A stretch of 32,849 nucleotides of DNA, from the NCBI RefSeq assembly GCF_018588585.1, contig NZ_JAEUFG010000039.1:1-32849 (forward strand). The letters run 5' to 3'. Made by a program: the position numbers and the translations under genes. Shown in pieces: positions 1-8,308 of this stretch; position 1 is the first letter of the stretch, and the number at the start of each line of letters is the position of its first letter. This stretch comes from Bacillus sp. SM2101 (GTDB lineage Bacteria > Bacillota > Bacilli > Bacillales > SM2101). Under the pieces are notes generated by a model that was not told the origin of the DNA, searched no databases, and worked only from the letters and a program-made list of their open reading frames with translations.

Positions 1-786
1 ACATATTATCAATCATTAAATAAGGTTGAATCAAAACGTGAAAAAGAAAATAGACAAATCACTGAGCGAATGACAACCATCCATAAAGAGAGTAAAGGAC
101 GTTATCGGGCTCCAAAAATTCACCATCAACTAACAGAAGAAGGAATACACATCAGTTTGAAACGTGTCCAACGTTAAATAAAAAAAGCTAATATCCACTC
201 TATTGTTAAAAAGAAATTCCGTCCATATAGTTCAAATGAGAAAGTTGTAAATCGAGAAAACATCTTGAAAAGAGATTTTTCAACTTCATCAATTAATGAA
301 AAGTGGGTTGCAGATATAACTTATGTGCATACGGTGAAAGACGGATGGTGCTATTTAGCATCGGTTATGGATTTACATTCGCGAAAAATTGTCGGCTATT
401 CCTTTTGATCGGAAATGACAACAGAAGTCGTAATAAAAGCTCTAGAAAACGCTTATGTAACTCAATTACCACCCGAAGGGTTAATTCTACATACTGACCT
501 AGGTTCACAATATATAAGCCAAGCATTTACTGATCGTATTAAATCTTATGGTATAACACACTCCTTTAGTCAAAAAGGATGCCCTTATGATAACGCCTGT
601 ATTGAATCATTCCATGCTATATTGAAGAAAGAAGAAGTAAATCATGTTCAATATCTAGACTATTATACTGCCAATATCGCCATCTTTGAATTTATCGAAG
701 CTTGGTATAACAGAAAAAGAAAGCATAGTAGCATTGCTTATAAAACACCTCAAGCAATAGAAGAACTATTCAAAGACTCTGCATAG
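1..786 (+). pseudogene. IS3-family transposase orfB, interrupted by two stops
   Basis: Frame 1 translates throughout as an IS3/IS150-type integrase-fold transposase. An N-terminal segment contains KESKGRYRAPKIHHQL. The core carries the catalytic DDE residues: Asp in WVADITYV, Asp in HTDLGSQY and Glu in CIESFHA. The C-terminus is YNRKRKHSSIAYKTPQAIEE, typical of the family. Stop codons at 175-177 (TAA) and 406-408 (TGA) interrupt it without any frame change, so they look like point mutations. An ATG at 415 could start a 123-aa C-terminal fragment, but it has no ribosome binding site and would lack the first catalytic Asp. The start is upstream of the window. Confidence 0.9.
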
Positions 787-826
787 AACTTAATCTTTTT
801 GTGTCCAAGATATTGACTCAAGTCCA
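1..826 (+). mobile_element. IS3-family (IS150-like) element, right part, inactive
   Basis: The left end lies outside the window. The body is one transposase frame (orfB) that runs from the first base to a stop at 784-786. The right end is about 797-826, where TTTTTGTGTCCAAGATATTG is followed by ACTCAAGTCCA; the reverse complement starts TGGACTTGAGTC and looks like an IS150-group terminal repeat. Two nonsense codons inside the transposase show the copy is dead. A second, scrambled relative lies at 13893-14470. Confidence 0.85.
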
Positions 827-1050
827 GTGTATTTAAGATCTGCAGAGATTCATGAGTATAGTTTAAAATTACAATGCTGATACGTTTGAAAAACGAGGTA
901 TTAAAGAATAAGCAATATTAGGTAGTACAACTAAAGTTGCCTCAAAGGTGAACGATGAAGGTTATAGATATAAAACTGGAAGGAAATATAAACCAGCAGA
1001 TTTCACTGATATTATTACTTTTTTGGATAATATTAGTACCATGTCTTAAA
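827..1050 (+). pseudogene. decayed gene tail, possibly helix-turn-helix
   Basis: From about 907 to a TAA near 1048 the + strand reads TTKVASKVNDEGYRYKTGRK followed by YKPADFTDIITFLDN. The pattern (A-x-x-x-N-x-x-G-Y-x-x-x-x-G-x-x-Y at regular spacing) resembles the C-terminal helix-turn-helix of recombinases or repressors, but I cannot name the family. A short stretch upstream (near 840-875) reads AEIHEYSLKLQ and may belong to the same dead gene. It lies directly against the IS right end, so the element probably truncated it. A terminator-like hairpin follows at 1174-1200. Confidence 0.35.
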
Positions 1051-1173
1051 ATTTGTATAAATCGGTAATTTAAACTACTGGTGATTATTATTGTAAAATA
1101 AATATAAAAATTTGCAAGAAAGATGATGATGTAGATAATCTATTTTGGGTCATTATTTGACTCTTTATATACA

Positions 1174-1207
1174 ACAAGCACTCCAAATAAAAGTGCTTGT
1201 CATTTTT
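1174..1207 (+). terminator. rho-independent terminator
   Basis: ACAAGCACT (1174-1182) pairs perfectly with AGTGCTTGT (1192-1200) across a 9-base loop and is followed by CATTTTT. The orientation fits the decayed + strand gene upstream, not the protease, which is transcribed from the other strand. Confidence 0.7.
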
Positions 1208-1268
1208 ACAAAAAATTATCTTAAATAAAATAACTACTGATTTACTCAAGCTAAAATCTTATAAGCTA

Positions 1269-3689
1269 TTAATCAACTATTAATGAGTCATTAAGATATT
1301 TAACTTGATCTACGATAAACCCATATGCTGTAACACTTTCATCAGACACTAACACCACACTAATCTCATCGCCGTCTGTCTCCACCCAAAAATCTTCATG
1401 AGTACCGTCATAACTAGCAATAATATTTCCATCCTTATCTTTTACATGAACAAAATCATAATCTTTTTCAGTTTCAATATAAGCAAAATGCACAGCTACT
1501 TTTTTGACTCCAGATTTTTTAAAGGTAAACCCGTCATTATACAAGTTAGTGTATGGATGAGGAGTTTGATAATCTACCATTTCATAGAACCACTTACTGC
1601 CTTCTGGTACCTGTTCTTCTGCAATCACAGGGTAAGTTGCAGTAATTGAGTACGGATTAATACTGTTTGCACCATTCCACCCTACAACTTCAACATAAAA
1701 TGTTCCTGGTGATGAAGTAGAATAAACGACTGACTCATCAGAAGTCTCAGCTTCCACAGATTTTCTGAGAATTTGTCCATTACTATCATATAGATAAAGA
1801 TCATAATCAAGTGGGACATTTGTCAGATTAACAGTAATTTGACCAGCTTTTTCTACATTTAAACGATAATAATCTATATCTGTACCAGAAGAAATTGTGA
1901 AAGAATAAGTTTCACCTGGATCTAATTGATATGATGCCTCCAAGGTATCGTTCGTATCAGCAACACTACCAATACCTACAGATGCATAACCTTTTGCAAC
2001 CTCATTATATTCCAAGCTACCATCACCATATAAGTCTTCAGAAGCTTGTAATAGTGCATTTCGCGCATCAATGAACTGTGATTGAGAAGTTAAATATTTT
2101 GTTAGAGCACGGTAATATATCTTTCCAGACTTATCTAGTCCAATCTTTGTTGCAATGTTATAAAAGGCTTTATTTGGAATTCCACTGTTGATGTGTACTC
2201 CTCCCCAATCACCTTCTCTAGTAACAGGTAAATTCTGATAGTTATTCATGTGAGCAGGTTGATTATATAATGTTGGATTAGACATACTTCTCAATGCATC
2301 GCCATCTACACCTGGAGTATAGACATCCTCTCCTAATAACCAATCAGGTGACCCTTCATAATCTGCCTCTACTAAAATTCCAAACACATCAGAGAATGAT
2401 TCATTTAATGCTCCTGATTGTGATTGATACTCTAAATCGGCAGAAAAGTCAGTAACTGCATGTGCTAATTCATGTGCCACTACATCTAATGAGCCTGATA
2501 ATGGATCAAACGTTGTGCCATCCCCATCACCATAAACCATTTGTGTACCAACCCAAGCTGCATTGTTCCACCCAGCATTTAAGTTGTCAGGGTCTCTAAC
2601 ATGAACGCTTGAGACGATATCACTTCCTTTATCGTCATAACTATTTCGATTATGTTTATCTAAATAATAATCATAAACTACTCCTGCATAATAATGTGCA
2701 TCAACAGCTGCATTTTGGTTAGAAGAATCAAAGTTATTATCTAAATCTGAAACAATTGAACCAGTCTTCCATCCATCACTTGCATCATGTGTTCTAATAA
2801 CACCATCTAATAGAATTGGTTCAGTTGTATCATTTGTTAACATGGGTTTTGTAGCATCGATCAAATAGAAAGATCCATTCTCAGAATAGGTATTAATAGT
2901 TTTTACATCACCAAAAACTCCTGTACCGCTTCCTGTTTCTGCCGCATGTTTAATAAGATTATAAGATTTTAGTACATCGCCGTTTTTTGCATCAATGTAA
3001 AAAAATTCTCTTCCAATATACGGTTCCAAAAATTGAAGCTCAACTATATAGACTGGTGTCCATTTATTTTCGTGGTTATAAAGATAAAGGTCACTTTTTG
3101 GTTCAGCCGTATAGGTATTACTTTCTGGTAAGAAAGTAAGTTGTTGTTCAGCAACTTCTATTGCACTTTTAGGTGATAGTTTGATAGACTTACTCCATTT
3201 TTTGTTCAATAATTTAGGTTCTACTTGTCCGTTTAAAGAAGTTACAATACCACTTTTATCGGTATGTACTATTAATTCAGCACCATAAACGGGTATCCCA
3301 TCAATTTTAAACTGAGTGCGATAGTGTGTCATGCCAAGGTCATCTGTGTCGGTATTAATAATTTCAAAATTTCCATCTTCAATATTAAATATATCTTTAC
3401 TTTCTTCGAGAAAAGCGGAAATATCCATATTTCTATCCGATAGTTTACCAGAAATGTAACGAGGAACACCTTTCTGTTCATCCCACGAAATTTTAAATTT
3501 ACCATTTGCTTTTAGTGTTTTCTCTTTCATTTTATTTATTTTCTCTTGTTGTTTGAGCTTGTCTTTTACCTCATTAGAAGCTTTTTCAGTGAGTGACTTT
3601 GCTGAAACAACTCCAATAGTCGGTGTAAATAATGTCCCAAATGCTAATGAAGTTGCTAGTAGTGCTGAAGCTATTTTTCTCTTTTTCAT
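1269..3689 (-). CDS. secreted thermolysin-like neutral protease (M4) with PPC and CUB-like C-terminal domains
   Basis: This is an 806-aa secreted zinc metallopeptidase. Residues 1-30 are a signal peptide ending VVSA. An FTP/PepSY-type propeptide follows to about residue 245. The M4 catalytic domain has HELAH (zinc ligands H406 and H410, catalytic E407), the third ligand E430 in ALNESFSD, and the active-site His near 499 in GGVHINSG. Residues about 580-685 look like a bacterial pre-peptidase C-terminal (PPC) beta-sandwich (LDPGETYSFTI, DIDYYRLNV, DYDLYLYDSNG). Residues about 700-800 form a CUB-like domain (KDYDFVHVKDKDGNIIASY). This is longer than the roughly 550 aa of a plain bacillolysin because of the two extra domains. 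The start is fixed by AAGGAGAGG just upstream. All catalytic residues are present, so it should be active. The product is predicted to degrade extracellular protein. Confidence 0.95.
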   Translation of the reverse strand: MKKRKIASALLATSLAFGTLFTPTIGVVSAKSLTEKASNEVKDKLKQQEKINKMKEKTLKANGKFKISWDEQKGVPRYISGKLSDRNMDISAFLEESKDIFNIEDGNFEIINTDTDDLGMTHYRTQFKIDGIPVYGAELIVHTDKSGIVTSLNGQVEPKLLNKKWSKSIKLSPKSAIEVAEQQLTFLPESNTYTAEPKSDLYLYNHENKWTPVYIVELQFLEPYIGREFFYIDAKNGDVLKSYNLIKHAAETGSGTGVFGDVKTINTYSENGSFYLIDATKPMLTNDTTEPILLDGVIRTHDASDGWKTGSIVSDLDNNFDSSNQNAAVDAHYYAGVVYDYYLDKHNRNSYDDKGSDIVSSVHVRDPDNLNAGWNNAAWVGTQMVYGDGDGTTFDPLSGSLDVVAHELAHAVTDFSADLEYQSQSGALNESFSDVFGILVEADYEGSPDWLLGEDVYTPGVDGDALRSMSNPTLYNQPAHMNNYQNLPVTREGDWGGVHINSGIPNKAFYNIATKIGLDKSGKIYYRALTKYLTSQSQFIDARNALLQASEDLYGDGSLEYNEVAKGYASVGIGSVADTNDTLEASYQLDPGETYSFTISSGTDIDYYRLNVEKAGQITVNLTNVPLDYDLYLYDSNGQILRKSVEAETSDESVVYSTSSPGTFYVEVVGWNGANSINPYSITATYPVIAEEQVPEGSKWFYEMVDYQTPHPYTNLYNDGFTFKKSGVKKVAVHFAYIETEKDYDFVHVKDKDGNIIASYDGTHEDFWVETDGDEISVVLVSDESVTAYGFIVDQVKYLNDSLIVD

Positions 3690-3734
3690 TTTTCCTCTCC
3701 TTATATGTTTGATTTTAGTGATATAGCAATATAA

Positions 3735-3763
3735 ACCAATTAATTACATATTAATAATTGGTT
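3735..3763. promoter_or_regulatory. inverted repeat in the protease 5' leader
   Basis: AACCAATTAAT and AATAATTGGTT flank a short AT-rich spacer about 50-75 bases upstream of the protease start. On the transcribed strand it would form a hairpin in the leader, or it could be an operator. Just upstream (near 3800-3812, minus strand) is a good GGAGGAG followed by a TTG and seven codons, a possible tiny leader peptide. Function not established. Confidence 0.35.
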
Positions 3764-3826
3764 TTCTTGCTTTAAACCATTAAAGTTAAATACAACACTC
3801 CTCCTTTCATGATGTAATGATTTTAT

Positions 3827-3865
3827 AATATTTCGATAAAATATACAATATTTCGACAAAATATT
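3827..3865 (-). promoter_or_regulatory. tandem near-palindromic operator-like repeat upstream of the protease
   Basis: Two copies of AATATTTCGAYAAAATAT lie at 3827-3844 and 3847-3865, exactly 20 bp apart (about two helical turns). Each has arms AATATTT/AAATATT around a small core, so each is a near palindrome. They sit about 140-175 bases upstream of the protease start. The spacing and symmetry suggest a dimeric regulator binding twice on one DNA face. I cannot match it to a known box. Confidence 0.5.
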
Positions 3866-4267
3866 AGGAATATTTACTTAGATGAAATGTTCTGTCATTT
3901 TCAAAAGAAATTATACTAAAACCTATAGATATAAGTACTAAACTCTAAGTCTTTTTTAAATTTTTACCTATCTTTACTTAATTTTCATGAGATCTCATAA
4001 TTGCTTCGTAAAATTGAAAGTTGAATACGATTAATTCCTTTTTTGTTAAAGGAAAAAATACAATAAAATATCCATTTTATTTCAACAGTTACAATTGAAA
4101 TTCTTTGGTTTAGTACACTTAACTTAATGGATGTAGTGTTGAGTAGAAATGTTACTTTTTTGTCCGTTTTTGCAACTTTTACATGCACTTATTCGTATTA
4201 CATATATCAATGATGTTTTTAACTATTCAACTAACGGATTGTAATAAAAGGGATAGGAGTTGAAATT
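3866..4267. other. intergenic, no gene seen
   Basis: This is AT-rich sequence between the protease promoter region and the small membrane protein gene. A 67-codon minus-strand open frame (3985-4188) lacks a ribosome binding site and coding character. Only a weak hairpin (TTCCTTT...AAAGGAA, near 4036-4055) was noticed. Confidence 0.5.
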
Positions 4268-4474
4268 ATGCCTTTATGGTTATTTGTTATAGGTGTTTTT
4301 GGTGGACTATTAGTTATAGGTGTTATTATTGATTACAGAGTCAAGAAAAAGAATAGAAGTATTGAACCTGAAGAAGGAATTAAAAATGCTTCGAAATCTC
4401 AGCAAATTTATACCGAACAATATCTTGACCAAGTAAGAAAAAACATGGGAGATGGAGATAACAATTCACTTTAA
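4268..4474 (+). CDS. small single-pass membrane protein
   Basis: This 68-aa protein has one N-terminal transmembrane helix (about residues 3-23, LWLFVIGVFGGLLVIGVII), then a basic stop-transfer stretch (YRVKKKNR) and a polar cytoplasmic tail ending QVRKNMGDGDNNSL. AGGAG stands 10 bases before the ATG. No family is recognised. The layout (short N-out helix, basic patch, acidic/polar tail) is that of many uncharacterised Bacillus membrane peptides. It appears to be a single gene. Confidence 0.7.
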   Translation: MPLWLFVIGVFGGLLVIGVIIDYRVKKKNRSIEPEEGIKNASKSQQIYTEQYLDQVRKNMGDGDNNSL

Positions 4475-4579
4475 GCTAAATACAACTGAAATTATTGGGT
4501 TTTATTTAGTTAGTTTAGTTCAATTACTTATTTAGTAAACAAAAGTGATATTATGTCCAGCATTGAGGTTCAACTAATG

Positions 4580-4725
4580 CCATAATCATTTAATTTCTCT
4601 TTACAATTCGTATGTATTACATTTTCTTTGGTTGGGACAACCCTTGCATTAGTTCTCTTTATAACAATTTTAATGTCATCCAAACTAAAATATTTTAGCG
4701 GGAATGAGAAGGAAGTTAATGATTA
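4580..4725 (+). pseudogene. possible remnant of a small membrane protein
   Basis: An open stretch after a TAA near 4575 reads FSLVGTTLALVLFITILMSS followed by KLKYFSGNEKEVND and a TAA at about 4723. This looks like one transmembrane helix plus a basic/acidic tail, like other small proteins here. There is no ATG and no ribosome binding site, so it is either a 5'-decayed gene or coincidence. Confidence 0.3.
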
Positions 4726-4747
4726 AGTAAAAAAATGGAGGAATCAT

Positions 4748-5080
4748 ATGGAAAGAAAATATAATGATTTAATAGGAGATATTTTAAAAGAAGCTGAGGA
4801 AAAAGATAACTATAAGGGGAAAGGTAAACCAATATCTAAAGAGTATTTAGAAATAGACACATATCAACGCTTTCAAAAAATAGCATCTGATGCGGGATTT
4901 CTACCTCCTTGGTTAAAATTACAAAAAGAAATCTCTCAATTAGTACATTCTTGTAAAACAGAACAGGATGTCATAGTCATTAATGAGAAAATTAGTAAAC
5001 ATAACAGGATATGTCCTAGCCCCATGCTAAAAAATCAAATAAACCTGGATGAATTGGAAAAAGCCAAAAAAATTTGGTGA
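4748..5080 (+). CDS. DUF1992 (DnaJ homolog subfamily C member 28-like) protein
   Basis: This is a 110-aa soluble protein. It contains the signature of the DUF1992 / DNAJC28 conserved domain: GKGKPISKEYLEIDTYQRF (about residues 24-42), then GFLPPWLKLQKEI (about 51-63) and a C-terminal part with NRICPSPMLKNQ. There is no J domain, as is usual in bacterial members. The start is supported by TGGAGG six bases before the ATG. Members are small single-domain proteins of unknown role found widely in Bacillaceae; a chaperone-related job is only suggested by the family name. It appears monocistronic. Confidence 0.75.
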   Translation: MERKYNDLIGDILKEAEEKDNYKGKGKPISKEYLEIDTYQRFQKIASDAGFLPPWLKLQKEISQLVHSCKTEQDVIVINEKISKHNRICPSPMLKNQINLDELEKAKKIW

Positions 5081-5164
5081 TTTTCTGTATACATGTTTAA
5101 CAATCACCCGAGAATCCCACTGTTTCCGTAAGTTATCAGCTTGCCCTAATGCTATCTTTTTTTT

Positions 5165-5281
5165 ATGAACTTTTTTGGAGATAATGATGGCTCTACTCTA
5201 ATTTTGTCGGTACTATGCATGTTAAATGGAATTATTGCGATTGGGGTTTCTGAGATTCTAAGTAGACTTAAGAAAACATAA
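5165..5281 (+). CDS. possible 38-aa membrane peptide
   Basis: ATG at 5165 opens a frame reading MNFFGDNDGSTLILSVLCML and then NGIIAIGVSEILSRLKKT before TAA. It has one hydrophobic helix and a basic end. No convincing ribosome binding site precedes it, which lowers confidence. The hairpin at 5301-5316 immediately downstream is a good terminator in the same direction and supports a transcript ending here. Confidence 0.4.
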   Translation: MNFFGDNDGSTLILSVLCMLNGIIAIGVSEILSRLKKT

Positions 5282-5300
5282 TAATTAATTAGGTTATTTG

Positions 5301-5327
5301 GGACTGAAGCCAGTCCTTTTTCTCTTT
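5301..5327 (+). terminator. rho-independent terminator
   Basis: GGACTG (5301-5306) pairs with CAGTCC (5311-5316) around an AAGC loop, followed by TTTTTCTCTTT. It ends + strand transcription after 4748-5281. Confidence 0.8.
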
Positions 5328-5564
5328 GTAATCTGAATGATTACTTTTTCTATAAAAGCTATATTTTATTGTAAATATGTTTTGATAAAGTGAGTCATTA
5401 TTTCATGTAAAAAACCTTCATTTATTTATAATGATATAGTCCTCTCGTTTCATTTCTAGTAATACTTTAACTAGTTAGAGCTTTTTGTGAAAAAAACAAA
5501 ATAACGCATTTTTCTATGAATAGTACATAAGATTAAAAATATTTTAAATAATAAGGAGGAAGAG

Positions 5565-6971
5565 ATGAAAAAGAAATTTCTTAAATTCACCTTAACTGGA
5601 GCGCTGATATTCTTAATGACTGGGCAAGTAGTTGCACATGATGAAATAGGAGATGTAAGCGTTGAAAAAGGGGAGAGAACGAATTATGAGAATTTAGCAG
5701 TTCCAATTTTAGAAAGGAGCAAAAACCTTAAGTTTTTGAAAGAAGTTGCTACTCCTCAAATGAAAATTGTTAGAGAAGATGGTAAGGAAAATTCATATGC
5801 AGATGTTTATGCACACAAAGGCTATGCTTACGTTGGAACACATAGGAGAAATGGTGGAAATGGTGGGGTAAGAGTGTTTGATCTTAAGGATCCTGAGAAC
5901 CCAAAGGAGGTGGCTGTTTTTGCAAACGATGCCATTCCTGGTACTTGGCAGGAAAAGGTTATTGTCAAGTCAGTAACTACTCCTTACTTTCATGGAGATC
6001 TGGCGGTTGTTTCGGTTCAGCAAATGTCTCGTAACAACCCAGAGTCAAAAGGAGGCTTTTTATTATATGATGTCACAAACCCAGCGAATCCCCAAAAACT
6101 TGGTTTCTGGGAAGTAACCAAGAAAACGAATGGAACTCATGAATTATATTTAACAATGCAAGGTAATCGTGCAGTTGTATTGGCTGCTAATCCTTACGCT
6201 GATTATTATAGCAATGGTGAGGAAAGAGATTTTCAAATTGTTGATGTGAGTGATCCAACAAAGCCAGAAACCGTTTGGCAGTTTGATCCTAGAACATTAC
6301 CTGAAGTATCTGAGACATTTAATGGATACCATTGGGAGTCTCCAGATGGAAAAATAAGACCTCTGTTTAATCATAGTACAATGGTAGATGAGACTGGAAA
6401 ATTTGCTTATGTTTCAATGTGGGATTTAGGAACCGTTATTTTTGATATTCAAGATCCCACAAACCCTATCTTTTTCGGGCGTACTGAATTCGCTTCTAAT
6501 CAACAAGGTTCTGCTCATTCATCCACGTTAGCAAAGGGTGGTACAATTTTAATTGAGACTCGTGAGGTTTATGCGCCAGTAAGAGAGGGGTATGAACAAG
6601 CTTATGGATATACACGTATCTTTGATATAAAAGATAAAACGAATCCAAAGTTATTAAGTGAATTTACGACTGATTTAACGTATGACATTCCCGATACTAA
6701 TAATGTTACATTTGCTAAGACAGTTCATGACCCTAAAGTAAGAGGAAACACACTTTATCTCTCATACTACGCAGGAGGAGTGCTTGCAGTAGATATTACA
6801 GATGCTAGTAATCCAACAGAAATTGCACGTTATACACCGGAAAATTCTGATATTTGGGGAGTGTTTGTTGATCGCAACTATATTCTAGCTTCTGATATTG
6901 GAAATGGATTGAAAGTACTTCAAAAAAATAACAGTGTAACCAGCCGTAATTACAATATTTTACAGTATTGA
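5565..6971 (+). CDS. secreted LVIVD-repeat beta-propeller protein
   Basis: This 468-aa protein has a signal peptide (MKKKFLKFTLTGALIFLMTG, cleavage near VVAHD). The rest is repeated blades of the LVIVD type. Each carries an x-V-x-D-[VI]-x-[DN]-P-x-x-P core: VRVFDLKDPENPKEVAVF, LLYDVTNPANPQKLGFW, FQIVDVSDPTKPETVWQF, VIFDIQDPTNPIFFGR, RIFDIKDKTNPKLLSEF, LAVDITDASNPTEIARY. This fits a six- or seven-bladed propeller exposed outside the membrane. AAGGAGGAAGAG precedes the ATG. There is no catalytic signature; LVIVD proteins are of uncertain role, probably binding or scaffolding. The gene stands alone and is followed by two hairpins (7090-7121, 7239-7264). Confidence 0.85.
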   Translation: MKKKFLKFTLTGALIFLMTGQVVAHDEIGDVSVEKGERTNYENLAVPILERSKNLKFLKEVATPQMKIVREDGKENSYADVYAHKGYAYVGTHRRNGGNGGVRVFDLKDPENPKEVAVFANDAIPGTWQEKVIVKSVTTPYFHGDLAVVSVQQMSRNNPESKGGFLLYDVTNPANPQKLGFWEVTKKTNGTHELYLTMQGNRAVVLAANPYADYYSNGEERDFQIVDVSDPTKPETVWQFDPRTLPEVSETFNGYHWESPDGKIRPLFNHSTMVDETGKFAYVSMWDLGTVIFDIQDPTNPIFFGRTEFASNQQGSAHSSTLAKGGTILIETREVYAPVREGYEQAYGYTRIFDIKDKTNPKLLSEFTTDLTYDIPDTNNVTFAKTVHDPKVRGNTLYLSYYAGGVLAVDITDASNPTEIARYTPENSDIWGVFVDRNYILASDIGNGLKVLQKNNSVTSRNYNILQY

Positions 6972-7089
6972 TAGATGTGAGAGTTTAACTAAAAGTAATA
7001 TAAGCAAACCCTCTCTTTTAAGGAAGTAATGTATAACACTTTTTGTAAACAGTCTGTTGTAAAGTAAATAACAACTCTGAATTATGTAT

Positions 7090-7121
7090 CCCCTCTAATC
7101 TCGATCATTGGATAAGAGGGG
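7090..7121 (+). terminator. hairpin downstream of the LVIVD gene
   Basis: CCCCTCT (7090-7096) pairs with AGAGGGG (7115-7121) across an 18-base loop. No T-run follows, so it may stabilise the transcript end rather than terminate by itself. Confidence 0.45.
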
Positions 7122-7238
7122 CTGAATGTTAATAAATTAATGTTAAATTTGTAAATCACATTTGAAACGTTAGGGTACTTCACTCACAGAGAAAAAAGGA
7201 AAATTTATATAACACAATGATTATTTATTGAAGTGATT

Positions 7239-7264
7239 AAGGACTGAAACTAGTCCTTTTTTGT
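7239..7264 (+). terminator. rho-independent terminator
   Basis: AAGGACT (7239-7245) pairs with AGTCCTT (7252-7258), followed by TTTTG. It closely resembles the hairpin at 5301-5316 (GGACTGAA... core), which suggests a shared origin. Confidence 0.7.
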
Positions 7265-7464
7265 TTATAAAAACAAAGCTCATATTAGTACTGAATTTGA
7301 TTTCACAATAAAAGTTACATTTTATTATAGGTAGCTATGCTTCTATAAACATAATTGATGATTCCACTTAAACAGAGGATCCCAAATTCATTTCATATAC
7401 CTACAATATTTGTACTTTTATGGATGGGGATAAACCCCATTACGCATTATATAAAACAAAAAAA

Positions 7465-7498
7465 GTAGCTAACAGTGATCCTACATTCTGTTAGCTAC
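7465..7498 (-). terminator. strong rho-independent terminator overlapping the stop codon
   Basis: GTAGCTAACAG (7465-7475) is perfectly complementary to CTGTTAGCTAC (7488-7498). Read on the minus strand it is followed by seven T residues. The TAG stop of the 7495-7944 gene lies inside the stem. Confidence 0.9.
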
Positions 7499-7944
7499 TC
7501 CTCAAGATATTTAAACTGTATTTTTCCTTTAAATGTAGACTTTATAACTACATTAAAAGTTGATTCATCAATATCCTTGCCTACCTTTTTATATCTGATT
7601 TTTAATGAGTCAGGAGACCGTGAAAGGATATTCATATATATATCAGGGCTCTGAATCCTTTGCTGGTCGTTAAATTTTAAATTCGGATCAAGAGATTTCT
7701 TTTCAAAAATATAATGATTCGGATTAGAATTAAGAATAATTAACTCATTATTTGAAAAAGGTGGAAGTTTATTAGAAAAATTCACTGTAATTGTTATTGT
7801 ATCTTCATGTTCTTCAATAGATTTGTTGACTACTAATTCATTGAAGGTATCTTCAAAATAATAGCGTTCATAAAGATAAAAGCCGAACCAAAAAATATAA
7901 AATAAAGCAAATAATAATATTATTATACTTAATTTTTTTCTCAT
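7495..7944 (-). CDS. membrane-anchored protein of unknown function
   Basis: This 149-aa protein begins with a basic N-terminus and a hydrophobic helix (residues about 4-24, IIILLFALFYIFWFGFYLYE). It has no lipobox or clear cleavage site, so it is probably an N-terminal anchor with the remainder outside. The outer part alternates short beta-like segments (DTITITVNF, NELIILNS, STFNVVIKSTF, KIQFKYLEE), suggesting a small beta-sandwich. AGAGGA stands 5 bases before the ATG. No family is recognised. It is a single gene with its own terminator. Confidence 0.75.
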   Translation of the reverse strand: MRKKLSIIILLFALFYIFWFGFYLYERYYFEDTFNELVVNKSIEEHEDTITITVNFSNKLPPFSNNELIILNSNPNHYIFEKKSLDPNLKFNDQQRIQSPDIYMNILSRSPDSLKIRYKKVGKDIDESTFNVVIKSTFKGKIQFKYLEE

Positions 7945-8042
7945 AAATTCCTCTTTTAAGGTAGGTTTTAAAGTTGGATTTTAAGGAATATTTTCAAGTA
8001 CAAGATTAATTGTATTGCAGAAAATCCTCCAAATGGATAGAA

Positions 8043-8189
8043 CTATAAACTCTTCTTCATTCCACAATTATTACACTCACGTAAGAAAACATAATCCTTT
8101 ACAAAACTTTTAAAACTTGTTGAGTTACAATTGTCATAGCGATCACTAGCTTTGTCGGGGAATTCTTTGTAGTTGTATACTTTAGTCAT
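8043..8189 (-). CDS. short protein with Cys-x-x-Cys, unknown
   Basis: A 48-aa open frame starts MTKVYNYKEFPDKASDRYDN and continues through SFKSFVKDYVFLRECNNCGM to KKSL. The ECNNCG pair near the C-terminus and an upstream Cys suggest half of a zinc ribbon. The composition is clearly protein-like and ends with a clean TAG. The weak point is the ribosome binding site: only TGTGATG lies upstream of the ATG. It may be a real small gene or a truncated remnant. Confidence 0.5.
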   Translation of the reverse strand: MTKVYNYKEFPDKASDRYDNCNSTSFKSFVKDYVFLRECNNCGMKKSL

Positions 8190-8308
8190 ATTACATCACA
8201 ACTTAAAATGAATTTAACTATTTTATAATAACAGATTATAAAACGTTAATTTGAAATAGTTGGGGTGAAAAAATAGGTGAATACAAGTAAAACTGATGAA
8301 TGGAACTT

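Larger units (their letters stand above)
6972..7464. other. intergenic with two hairpins, no gene seen
   Basis: Besides the terminators at 7090-7121 and 7239-7264 I see no coding pattern or ribosome binding site linked to an open frame. Confidence 0.5.
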
